From contig NZ_JAGGNA010000001.1 of assembly GCF_017875765.1 (NCBI RefSeq), positions 1,495,501 to 1,559,500 of the forward strand: DNA of 64,000 nt, written 5' to 3'. The DNA is from Flavobacterium sp. CG_23.5. Its GTDB lineage: Bacteria; Bacteroidota; Bacteroidia; Flavobacteriales; Flavobacteriaceae. Made by a program: the position numbers and the translations under genes. Within the stretch, counting starts at the first letter, position 1, and every line of letters starts with the position of its first letter. Under the pieces are notes generated by a model. The model was not told the DNA's origin and did not search any database. It was given only the letters and a program-made list of their open reading frames with translations. This document shows, one piece after another, positions 52,313-60,377 of this stretch.

Positions 52313-52566
52313 TGTTCAGTATTCAGTGTTCAGGCCTGATAAAGGAAAAGTGTTCAGTCTTCTGTTCTGCGACAGTAATCAGCTCTAAAAAAGTGGTCAG
52401 TAATCAGTGTTCAGTGTTCAGGCCTGAGAAAGTGTTCAGTTTTGACAAAGTGTTCATCTCTAAAAAAGTATTCACTAATTACTGTTCAACTAACATTTTT
52501 TTTAAAAACCGAATACTGAATACTAATCACTGAATACTGATCACTGAATACTGATTACTACATACT
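52313..52566. repeat. Degenerate ACTGA/TCAGT repeats left of the four-helix-bundle gene
   Basis: The first part runs CAGTATTCAGTGTTCAG-like (top strand), the second part GAATACTGAATACT and ATCACTGAATACTG-like, that is, the inverse orientation. They fill the whole gap between lptB and the next gene. An open frame across them is low-complexity and not a gene. Confidence 0.75.
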
Positions 52567-52569
52567 TTC

Positions 52570-52941
52570 CTACAGGGCTACCCCAAATTTTTGAGGATTT
52601 AAAATCATGTAATTTATTAGTTTTCCAACTTCATTGCTTTCGTTTATCAATTCATTGTAAATGCTTTCATTTATATAGTAGTTACATTTAAGAGAAAATT
52701 CTAGCCAAACTTGAGTCTCAGAATTTTCAGCATCCGAATCGGTTAATTTGCTATGAAAACTTCTGGGATACACCCTTTTCCTGTAAGATTCTGAAATATT
52801 AGTAGGTACACTTCTTGAAGAACGCCTAATTTGATCCGTTAAAGAATACATTTCTTCTTTTGGAAATAGTTTTGTTATTTCAAAAATTTTCATCGCTAAT
52901 GAAAATGATTTCTGATATGCTAATAAATCTTGGAATTTCAT
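52570..52941 (-). CDS. Four-helix-bundle protein (S23/23S rRNA-IVS type)
   Basis: A 123-residue helical protein. MKFQDLLAYQKSFSLAMKIF, IRRSSRSVPTNISES and ETQVWLEFSLKC match the small family encoded within intervening sequences of 23S rRNA genes in some spirochaetes and found as free genes in Bacteroidota. The fold is known; the function is not. Both sides carry the same degenerate repeats, suggesting that gene and repeats moved as a unit. Confidence 0.88.
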   Translation of the reverse strand: MKFQDLLAYQKSFSLAMKIFEITKLFPKEEMYSLTDQIRRSSRSVPTNISESYRKRVYPRSFHSKLTDSDAENSETQVWLEFSLKCNYYINESIYNELINESNEVGKLINYMILNPQKFGVAL

Positions 52942-52969
52942 ACTTATGTTATTTAAAACCGATTATTAT

Positions 52970-53041
52970 TTACTGGTTACTCTACACTGATTACTGATCA
53001 CTGAATACTGATCACTAAACACTGATCACTGACCACTAAAA
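52970..53041. repeat. Degenerate ACTGA repeats right of the four-helix-bundle gene
   Basis: Units CACTGATTACTG, CACTGAATACTG and CACTGACCACT repeat with 9-11 base spacing up to the stop codon of the lysozyme gene. Confidence 0.75.
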
Positions 53042-53043
53042 AA

Positions 53044-53907
53044 CTACTCCACCGTAATAAACCGCAACTGCTCTAAATCACCATTGTAAATATTAACATC
53101 AACATTTCCTTTTATTCCAGGGACAGCTGCTTTTTCAGTAAATTGCCAAAACAACCAGTCGGAATCAATTTTCTCTCTGTAAAAATTATAGTTGGCAATC
53201 CAAAAAAGATAGTCACTAAACTCATCCTTTAAAAAATCATCATAATATTTTTCACCGGTATAAATGATAGGTTTTACTTTATAATGCAATTCCACCGCTT
53301 TTAACCAGCGCTTCAAACCTAGTTTCAAGCTGTCTAAGGATTGGTTTTTAGGTAATTTTTCAATGTCTAAAATAGGTGGTAAATCCCCTTTTTGAAGTGT
53401 AACCGTTTTAATAAAAAGCTCCGCTTGCTCGATAGAGTTTTCATTGGGACGGTAATAATGATAGGCGCCCCGAATCATTTTATTTTTTTTGGCGCCAAGC
53501 CAATTCCGCTTAAACTGAAGATCTTTTCTGTCTTTTCCCACGGTTGCACGGATAAACACAAAGTCTAAAGGATATTTATTTTCTAAAGTGTCCACATAAG
53601 ACCATTGAATTTTACCTTGGTATTCAGAAACATCCAAACCGATACTCTTTCCGTCACTTTTTTCCAGAACCTGAAAATTTCGAACATCTGAAATACGTTT
53701 CGCTTCGGCTTCTTCCTTTAGAATTTTATCCGATTTAAAACTGAAATAATAGGCTATTCCATTGCGATAATGATATCCAATTCCAATAAGAACCAGCAAA
53801 AAAAAAGCAGCAATCGATAAACGTATACCCTTGGCAGAGAAAACAGACGCTTTCTTTTTTGGTTTACGAATCGATACAGTTCGCTTTCTGACTATCTTTT
53901 TTCTCAT
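53044..53907 (-). CDS. GH25-family lysozyme (muramidase), membrane-anchored
   Basis: A 287-residue protein with a basic N-terminus and one hydrophobic helix (about residues 30-47, LSIAAFFLLVLIGIGYHY), so the enzyme faces the periplasm. The GH25 barrel shows GLDVSEYQGKIQW, FVFIRATVGKDRKD, GAYHYYRP, and the catalytic pair in PPILDIEKLP. The segment FWQFTEKAAVPGIKGNVDVN ends the domain. It cleaves peptidoglycan N-acetylmuramic acid linkages. It is monocistronic. Confidence 0.92.
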   Translation of the reverse strand: MRKKIVRKRTVSIRKPKKKASVFSAKGIRLSIAAFFLLVLIGIGYHYRNGIAYYFSFKSDKILKEEAEAKRISDVRNFQVLEKSDGKSIGLDVSEYQGKIQWSYVDTLENKYPLDFVFIRATVGKDRKDLQFKRNWLGAKKNKMIRGAYHYYRPNENSIEQAELFIKTVTLQKGDLPPILDIEKLPKNQSLDSLKLGLKRWLKAVELHYKVKPIIYTGEKYYDDFLKDEFSDYLFWIANYNFYREKIDSDWLFWQFTEKAAVPGIKGNVDVNIYNGDLEQLRFITVE

Positions 53908-54114
53908 GCAAAAAACTACTTTATTAAATCTTTAGGTACAATTATTCAGAACTTTTGTTCGAGGCCTAATTTTTTACAAAAAAAGCAATATAAAATGACA
54001 TTCTATGTTTTTATTAAATTATAAATCAAATTGCTATTATTTACGAGATTCAACCGTCCTTAACTTCAGCAGTCGAGCGTCAAATATTTGAAGACATGAA
54101 GAAATAGCAATAGC

Positions 54115-55103
54115 AACAACTGATCCTCTACCCGCCCTTATCTTTTTACACCAAAAAATCACGGTAAGGATTTCAGCGCTGGCAGCAGGGAGTGACCCCC
54201 GAGTCGAGTGTGAAACACGAGCGGCTGGGGTCGCGATAGGCAAATTCGTCCGATGATTTTTGGGATAAAAATATTCAGGCTTGACTTTTTGTTTCTTTTG
54301 TATCAAGACAAAAGAAAAAATTAAAAAAAATAATAACCAATGAATATTTTTTGTTTCTTTTGAAATCATGAATTCACGAACTACAATAAATTATTAACTC
54401 GTGAGTAATCAAGACAAAAGGAAAAATGATGTTCAGATAAAAAATAGTTTGTAACAACTGATCCTCTACGCGCCCTTATCTTTTTACACCAAAAAATCAC
54501 GGTAAGGATTTCAGCGCTGGCAGCAGGGAGTGACCCCCGAGTCGAGTGTGAAACACGAGCGGCTGGGGTCGCGATAGGCAAATTCGTCCGATGATTTTTG
54601 GGATAAAAATATTCAGGCTTGACTTTTTGTTTCTTTTGTATCAAGACAAAAGAAAAAATTAAAAAAAATAATAACCAATGAATATTTTTTGTTTCTTTTG
54701 AAATCATGAATTCACGAACTATAATAAATTATTAACTCGTGAGTAATCAAGACAAAAGAAAAAATGATGTTCAGATAAAAAATAGTTTGTAACAACTGAT
54801 CCTCTACCCGCCCTTATCTTTTTACACCAAAAAATCACGGTAAGGATTTCAGCGCTGGCAGCAGGGAGTGACCCCCGAGTCGAGTGTGAAACACGAGCGG
54901 CTGGGATCGCGATAGGCAAATTCGTCCGATGATTTTTGGGATAAAAATATTCAGGCTTGACTTTTTGTTTCTTTTGTATCAAGACAAAAGAAAAAATTAA
55001 AAAAAATAATAACCAATGAATATTTTTTGTTTCTTTTGACATCATGAATTCACGAACTACAATAAATTATTAACTCGTGAGTAATCAAGACAAAAGGAAA
55101 AAT
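54115..55103. repeat. 338-bp tandem repeat, about 2.9 copies
   Basis: Units start at 54115, 54453 and 54791 with exactly 338-base spacing and differ by only a few bases. The last copy lacks the final 24 bases. Each unit has a GC-rich core enclosed by CCAAAAAATCAcGG and its complement, an inner CGAGTGTGAAACACGAG-like hairpin, and a TTTCTTTTGT / ACAAAAGAAA stem. Each also gives a 108-110 residue minus-strand open frame (starting MISKETKNIHWLLFF) that I do not regard as a gene. It lies between the lysozyme gene and pssA, 1.3 kb without other genes. Confidence 0.9.
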
Positions 55104-55227
55104 TAGTAAGTCATGATTTTTTACTTTCAAAAAAACGTCAATGGTAGTTTTTTTTTGTGCCGTAAAATAAAACAAAAATGCATCCAAAAATAATGAACTG
55201 AAGAAAAAACCATCAAAAACCAACGGA

Positions 55228-55938
55228 CTACTTTATTGCCATTTTATTATTTAGCACCGACAGTAAAATATAAAGTATAATCAATAACGGAATCCCTAAA
55301 TACTGAAAGAAAAATAACAACAATAGAGAAAGAGATAAAAACACAATTTGAAGTGCATTGTCTTTAAAATTAAACTTTTTAAGTTTTAAAGAAAATAAAG
55401 GAATCTCCGCATTCAGGATATAAGCACTTAATAACGTTATGGCAAATAAAATCCATTGATTAGTCAAAATTTCCAGTGTGAATATAGAATCTGAATATTT
55501 CAAAACCAAAGGCAGACTCAGAATAAAAAGTGCATTCGCGGGCGTTGGCAAGCCTATAAAAGAATCTGTTTGACGGGTGTCGATATTAAAGTTAGCCAAG
55601 CGATAACAGGAACCTAAAGTAACAATGAACCCCAAATAAGGAATCATAGGATGAACTGAAATCTCATGTTGACTGCTTGAAAGCAAAAAAAACATAACAA
55701 ATCCAGGCACTACGCCACTGGTTACCATATCTGCCAAAGAATCTAATTGTAAACCCAGCGGGCTCGAAACTTTGAACAATCTGGCAAAAAAACCATCGAA
55801 AAAATCTAAAAATATACCAAGACAAACAAAATAAAAAGCCATTTCAAAATCCTGTCTTGAGGCAAAAACGATTGCAATACAGCCACAAAAAAGGTTGAGT
55901 AAGGTAATTAAATTCGGGATGTGCTTTTTAATATTCAT
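55228..55938 (-). CDS. pssA: CDP-diacylglycerol-serine O-phosphatidyltransferase
   Basis: An inner-membrane enzyme making phosphatidylserine, precursor of phosphatidylethanolamine. The 236-residue protein has about eight hydrophobic helices. The CDP-alcohol phosphotransferase motif is complete: DGFFARLFKVSSPLGLQLD then SLAD (D-G-x2-A-R-x8-G-x3-D-x3-D). The N-terminal NLITLLNLFCGCIAIVFA is typical of the type II PssA. It is a single gene on the minus strand after the tandem repeat. Confidence 0.93.
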   Translation of the reverse strand: MNIKKHIPNLITLLNLFCGCIAIVFASRQDFEMAFYFVCLGIFLDFFDGFFARLFKVSSPLGLQLDSLADMVTSGVVPGFVMFFLLSSSQHEISVHPMIPYLGFIVTLGSCYRLANFNIDTRQTDSFIGLPTPANALFILSLPLVLKYSDSIFTLEILTNQWILFAITLLSAYILNAEIPLFSLKLKKFNFKDNALQIVFLSLSLLLLFFFQYLGIPLLIILYILLSVLNNKMAIK

Positions 55939-56131
55939 AGTTCGACAGTTTAGCGTTTCAATGTTGGCAAATTTAACATAATAAGTGAATGAGAAGTACG
56001 TTTTTTACTAGAGATTTTAAACAGCGATTTCCACTTTACCATTTATTTGACAAAAGGAAGAAATAAGCTCAGTAAAAAATTATATTTTTGATAAAAATTA
56101 AACAGACTTTCTGTCTGTAAAAAAAGTTCCT

Positions 56132-57202
56132 TTGAAAAAAGCTTTCTTATTTCTGTTGCTGTCGGTTTGCATTTCTACTTACAGTCAAGCCGTCAGAAAA
56201 TACTCTAACGAGTTTATGAATATTGGCGTTGATGCCGCTGCATTAGGCATGTCAAATACCGTTGTTGCATCCACCAATGACGTAAATTCTGGCTATTGGA
56301 ATCCTGCGGGCTTAATTCATCTTGAGGATCACCAAATATCGTTAATGCATGCTAATTATTTTGCTAACATTGCCCAATACGATTATATGGCCTACGCCAG
56401 TCCAATCGATGACCGAAGTGCTTGGGGAATTTCATTAATCCGTTTTGGTGTAGATGATATTTTAAATACAACCGAATTGATTGACAGCCAAGGTAATATT
56501 GACTACAACCGAATCAGTCTTTTTTCTACTGCCGATTATGGTTTTACGTTTTCCTACGCCCGAAAATTACCGGTTCCGGGATTTCAATACGGCGTAAATG
56601 CTAAAGTGATCCGAAGAATCATCGGGAAATTTGCCAATTCGTGGGGCTTTGGTTTTGACGCCGGTTTACAATTCGAAAAAAATAATTGGCAATTTGGATT
56701 AATGCTCCGCGACATTACAACTACCTACAATGTTTGGAATATTGACGAGGCCGAATACAAAAAAATTTCCGATGCCATCCCTGGTCAAAATCAGGAATTA
56801 CCGGAAAGCACGGAGATTACTGCTCCAAAAGCACAATTGGGAATAGCCAAGAAATTTATTATACATTATGATTACAGTATTTTGGCTGCTGCCAATATGA
56901 ACATGCGCTTTACCAAAACCAATGATGTTATCTCCACTGATTTTGTCAGTATTGATCCCGCGATAGGATTTGAATTTGGCTATACCGATTTGGTTTTCTT
57001 GCGTGCAGGCGTAGGGAATTTCCAAAACGTGCAACAACTGGATAACAGCGAAAAAGTGGGTTTTCAACCTAATATCGGATTAGGATTTAAATACAAAGGC
57101 ATTCAAGTAGATTATGCCCTAACCGATTTAGGCAACCAAAGTACTGCTTTGTATTCGAATATTTTTTCGGTAAAAGTGGATTTAAGTCTTTTTAGAAATT
57201 AA
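56132..57202 (+). CDS. PorV/PorQ-family outer-membrane protein (PorV2-like, type IX secretion)
   Basis: A 356-residue beta-barrel with a signal peptide (FLFLLLSVCISTYSQ). The motif RKYSNEFMNIGVDAAALGMSNTVV and DVNSGYWNPAGL near the N-terminus, and the final FSVKVDLSLF, fit the FadL-like PorV/PorQ group that takes part in type IX secretion and cargo attachment. Its exact role is not fixed by sequence. The start is TTG, needed to include the signal peptide; no ATG fits. No other secretion gene is adjacent. Confidence 0.78.
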   Translation: MKKAFLFLLLSVCISTYSQAVRKYSNEFMNIGVDAAALGMSNTVVASTNDVNSGYWNPAGLIHLEDHQISLMHANYFANIAQYDYMAYASPIDDRSAWGISLIRFGVDDILNTTELIDSQGNIDYNRISLFSTADYGFTFSYARKLPVPGFQYGVNAKVIRRIIGKFANSWGFGFDAGLQFEKNNWQFGLMLRDITTTYNVWNIDEAEYKKISDAIPGQNQELPESTEITAPKAQLGIAKKFIIHYDYSILAAANMNMRFTKTNDVISTDFVSIDPAIGFEFGYTDLVFLRAGVGNFQNVQQLDNSEKVGFQPNIGLGFKYKGIQVDYALTDLGNQSTALYSNIFSVKVDLSLFRN

Positions 57203-57763
57203 ACTGTTGTCCCGTATAAAACAAAATCTACCGCCAATTCACTAATTAAAAAAAAGAAAATAATTAACGCATTAGCGGTACAACAATACATAATAATGTG
57301 TCATGCGAATTAAGGGTTGAAATTTGCCATTGGGCACTACATTTTGGTGGATAAAGAAATCGAAACGAATTTAGCGTGCCGTAGGTACGCAACAAAAACA
57401 ATAGCAGTTGCGTACCTACGGCACGCGAACAAATTTTAAATTGAAATTCTACCGATATCTAGTGGCTAACGGCACAATAAAAGGTACTTAAATCCTTGAT
57501 TCCGATGAATATATAAAAAGTGAAACGCACTTATATTGTCTTTGAAAATAAAAAACCTATGCTTCTATTTGTTTAAAAATAATTAGCGTATTAGCGGTGA
57601 AAACTACAAGTAACTAGTAGCGAACTTCACGTAATCTTTTATTTACGATACTGATTTACACAAAACAATTAGTAAAATTCCACTTAACTTTTGCTGAACT
57701 AAAAAATCCATGTAAATTTGTTCACTCTGTGTTACAAGTGTTCCTATTTAATACTATTCCCAA
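57203..57763. other. 561-base gap with palindrome and direct repeats
   Basis: No gene is seen. A perfect palindrome lies at 57374-57426 (separate entry). ATTAACGCATTAGCGGT at about 57263 recurs as ATTAGCGTATTAGCGGT at about 57580, a diverged direct repeat enclosing the palindrome. The remainder is AT-rich. The whole looks like a small non-coding mobile relic. Confidence 0.5.
57374..57426. repeat. Perfect 20-bp inverted repeat
   Basis: Arms GCGTGCCGTAGGTACGCAAC and its exact complement are separated by 13 bases. REP-like extragenic palindromes often have this shape. It is not followed by a T-run, so it is not a standard terminator. Confidence 0.85.
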
Positions 57764-58903
57764 ATGAATATAACTTCTTTAAAGAAAATTTCCTTTTTTA
57801 TACTCTTGTTTTTAACTGTAAACTATAGTTTTGGACAAAACCTTTTACTGTCAAAAGAGGGGCATGTCAGCGTAATTACTTGCGGAACCGGGAATGAATC
57901 CTATTCGCTTTTTGGACATACGGCGATTCGCATAAGCGATCCCTTCAACAATATTGACGTCGTATATAATTATGGTGCTTTTGATTTTGGCACTCCTAAT
58001 TTTGTATTGAAATTCATAAAAGGAGATTTACAATATTTTGCTGTCGCCAATTCCTATGCCGATTTCATCAATCAATACCAGTACGAAAAAAGATCTGTGT
58101 ACGAGCAGGAATTAAACATTGCGCCAAATCTAAAACAAAAATTATTTGATAATTTGAATACTTCTTTGGCTTCTGGAGAAAGTCATTACACTTATAAATT
58201 TATTGATAAAAATTGTACGTCTATGGTCGTTGACATTATCAATAAAACACTGGATACCGTTGCCATTGTAAAAAAAACGGACACCGATATTACATACAGA
58301 ACCATACTCTATCCTTATTTTGACAATCATTTTTATGAAAAATTAGGTACCAGCATTATTTTTGGAAAAAAAGTAGATGAGTTGGGAACGCAAATCTTCC
58401 TACCGTTTGAATTACAGAAAAGTTTAAAAAAGGTCTCTTTTCAAAATCAACCGCTTGCCCGAGAAAACAAAACCATACTTGAATTTGGTAAAGAAATGAA
58501 TACTTCTTGGTGGAATAATGTATATACGTATCTTTTATTTCTTGGTTTTGTTATTTTAATAAATAAGAAAAGTGTAGCTGCTTTTTATCTTACTATTATG
58601 GCCCTATTAGGAGTATTCTTTCTGTTTGCGGGATTTTATTCGTTTCATCAGGAACTAGCCTATAATTATAATATGTTACTGTTTAACCCAATCTTACTGT
58701 CCCTTCTTTATTTATACCATACTAAAAATAGAAAATGGCTTTACAATCTGGCGTTATTCAATCTTTTATCGTTGTTGATTTATTTGGTTATCATGATTAA
58801 CAAAGCGCATCTTATGATTGTATTGCCTCTCGTAATTACCAGTGCAGTATTATTAGTGAGATTGGCGATTCAAAATAGAAAACGAGTTCCCATAATTATA
58901 TGA
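57764..58903 (+). CDS. DUF4105-family membrane protein (Lnb N-terminal-type domain)
   Basis: A 379-residue protein with a signal peptide (FFILLFLTVNYSFGQ). The periplasmic domain shows VITCGTGNESYSLFGHTAIRI, YGAFDFGTPNFVLKF, and FIDKNCTSMVVD, the cysteine-protease-like DUF4105 pattern with His and Cys. Four hydrophobic helices near the C-terminus (about 255-370) anchor it. The function is uncertain; related domains occur in lacto-N-biosidase-type and lipid-handling proteins. Confidence 0.82.
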   Translation: MNITSLKKISFFILLFLTVNYSFGQNLLLSKEGHVSVITCGTGNESYSLFGHTAIRISDPFNNIDVVYNYGAFDFGTPNFVLKFIKGDLQYFAVANSYADFINQYQYEKRSVYEQELNIAPNLKQKLFDNLNTSLASGESHYTYKFIDKNCTSMVVDIINKTLDTVAIVKKTDTDITYRTILYPYFDNHFYEKLGTSIIFGKKVDELGTQIFLPFELQKSLKKVSFQNQPLARENKTILEFGKEMNTSWWNNVYTYLLFLGFVILINKKSVAAFYLTIMALLGVFFLFAGFYSFHQELAYNYNMLLFNPILLSLLYLYHTKNRKWLYNLALFNLLSLLIYLVIMINKAHLMIVLPLVITSAVLLVRLAIQNRKRVPIII

Positions 58904-58917
58904 TTATCAGCCTAACC

Positions 58918-59334
58918 CTCTCCAAAAGAGAGGGAATAAAGAAGTGGAAGTATTGATTTAGATAATTTTTGGATTATCTACTCTTTTTGAAAAACACACC
59001 CCTAACCCCTTTAACTCCCTATATTATTTTGTTTGGAGTCGTTGAATCTTCGATTTCAAGAGGGGAATTGTGAAGTGGAATTACTTTTTTAAAATGCTTT
59101 TGGATTTTGAAATGATTTTTGAAAAACACACCCCTAACCCCTCTTAAGAGGGGAATTGAGAAGTGGAATTTCTTCTTTAAAATTACTTTTACATTTAGAG
59201 AATACTTTTTGAAAACACACCCGCAACATGTTCTTGAGAGGAATTGAAAAGTGGAATTACTTCTTTAAAATGCTTTTTCTTTTTAGCCCTATTTGTTATG
59301 AAAACCAGAAAGAATACAATCACGAAATCGTATT
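58918..59334. repeat. Flavobacterial ACACACCCC / GAGGGGAATT repeat array (left)
   Basis: Several diverged units of about 105-115 bases are arranged in tandem. Each runs AAAACACACCCCTAACCCC, then AAGAGGGGAATTG, then GAAGTGGAATTACTT. A 71-base segment at 58995-59065 (R1) is the inverse complement of 59335-59405 with two mismatches. There is no gene in this stretch. Confidence 0.85.
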
Positions 59335-59405
59335 CCCCTCTTGAAATCGAAGATTCAACGACTCCAAACAAAATAATATAGGGAGTTATAGGGGCTAGGG
59401 GTGTG
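59335..59405. repeat. Repeat R2 (inverse of R1, direct copy of R3)
   Basis: 71 bases starting CCCCTCTTGAAATCGAAGAT and ending TAGGGGTGTG. It is inverted relative to 58995-59065 and in the same orientation as 60120-60190. It covers the last 16 codons and stop of the DUF559 gene. Confidence 0.85.
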
Positions 59406-59804
59406 TCCGATAGGTGGAGCTACAATTTTTTTCTCATATTCAAAAACATAAAACTCAATAGCACGCAATACGTTTTCCATATCCCTCAAAACCTGTTCAT
59501 CACTAAAACGTAAAACAGTTATTCCTAATTGATTCATTCGCTTTTCTTTCAATGTATCTTTGTTATATACTTCTAGAAACTCATGAGAATAACCATCTAC
59601 CTCTATTCCCAACATCAATTCGTAACAAAAAAAGTCCAGAATATAATTATCGATAGGCTTTTGACGATGAAAATCGTAGCCATACATTTGCTTCCCCTTC
59701 AATTTTAACCAAAGAAATATCTCTATTTCAGTAGAATCATTTCTAAGTTTCTTTGCAAATGCTATCAATTTTGCGTTGTATGGTATTATTTTTCTTTTCG
59801 CCAT
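59355..59804 (-). CDS. DUF559 endonuclease-domain protein (PD-(D/E)xK type)
   Basis: A 149-residue protein, MAKRKIIPYNAKLIAFAK at the start. ARKLRNDSTEIEIFLW-like text, RQKPIDNYILDFFCYELMLG and IEVDGYSHE carry the nuclease-like D and ExD residues of the DUF559 (Vsr/MTES-related) family. Residues from about 134 to the end (GHTPSPYNSLYYFVW) are encoded inside repeat R2, so the original C-terminus has been replaced by repeat sequence or evolved from it. Diverged copies of the repeat flank the gene on both sides. The target and role are unknown. Confidence 0.85.
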   Translation of the reverse strand: MAKRKIIPYNAKLIAFAKKLRNDSTEIEIFLWLKLKGKQMYGYDFHRQKPIDNYILDFFCYELMLGIEVDGYSHEFLEVYNKDTLKEKRMNQLGITVLRFSDEQVLRDMENVLRAIEFYVFEYEKKIVAPPIGHTPSPYNSLYYFVWSR

Positions 59805-59899
59805 AGACTATTTTTATCCTTATAAAAATAGTTTTTTTAGTGATGTGTTTGTGTAGATGGAAATAAAAAGACAGTCTCTAACTGATTATTTTATTTAAC

Positions 59900-60190
59900 T
59901 CAAGAAAAAACACACCCCTAGCCCCTCTCAAGAGGGGAATTGAGAAGTGGGATTACTTCTTTAAAATTACTTTTAGATTTTAAGAATGCTTTTTGAAAAA
60001 TACACACCTAGGCCCTCTCAGGAGGGGAATTAAGAAGTGGAGTGACTTATTTAAATAACTTTTAGGTTTTAAAACTATGTAATATGAGAAACATAAAGAA
60101 ACGATTTACGAAATCGCATTCCCTCTTGAAATCAAAAATTCAACGACTCCAAACAAAATAATATAGGGAGTTATAGCTGCTAGGGGTGTG
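59900..60190. repeat. Repeat array right of DUF559 gene, with R3
   Basis: Two more tandem units (about 59905 and 59995) start ACACACCCCTAGCCCC or ACACACCTAGGCCC and contain GAGGGGAATT. The block at 60120-60190 (R3) matches R2 in the same orientation with several changes. The sequence upstream of R3 (ATTTACGAAATCGCATT) also matches that upstream of R2 (AATCACGAAATCGTATT). Confidence 0.85.
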
Positions 60191-60333
60191 TCCTTTAAAA
60201 TCGCATAATTTGTATATTAACTATTCAACATTATCCGTAAATTTTGAACATGGAATTTGGAATATTGAAGAAGGAAGTTTTACGATTGTATGGACAGATT
60301 TAATAAAATAAATTATTTCGTTACCTCTTAATA

Positions 60334-60367
<34 letters not shown>

Positions 60368-60377
60368 GATAATAAAT

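Noticed and set aside
52312-52533. 73-codon open frame between lptB and the four-helix-bundle gene
   Set aside because: It consists almost wholly of the degenerate TCAGT repeat, giving a low-complexity peptide.
46854-53041. CRISPR-like look of the ACTGA repeats
   Set aside because: Units are degenerate, spacing is 9-11 bases, there are no spacers of constant length and no cas genes.
54037-55045. Three similar minus-strand open frames of 108-110 codons in the tandem repeat
   Set aside because: They repeat only because the DNA repeats. The translations are low in coding character, run through hairpin arms, and show no recognisable domain.
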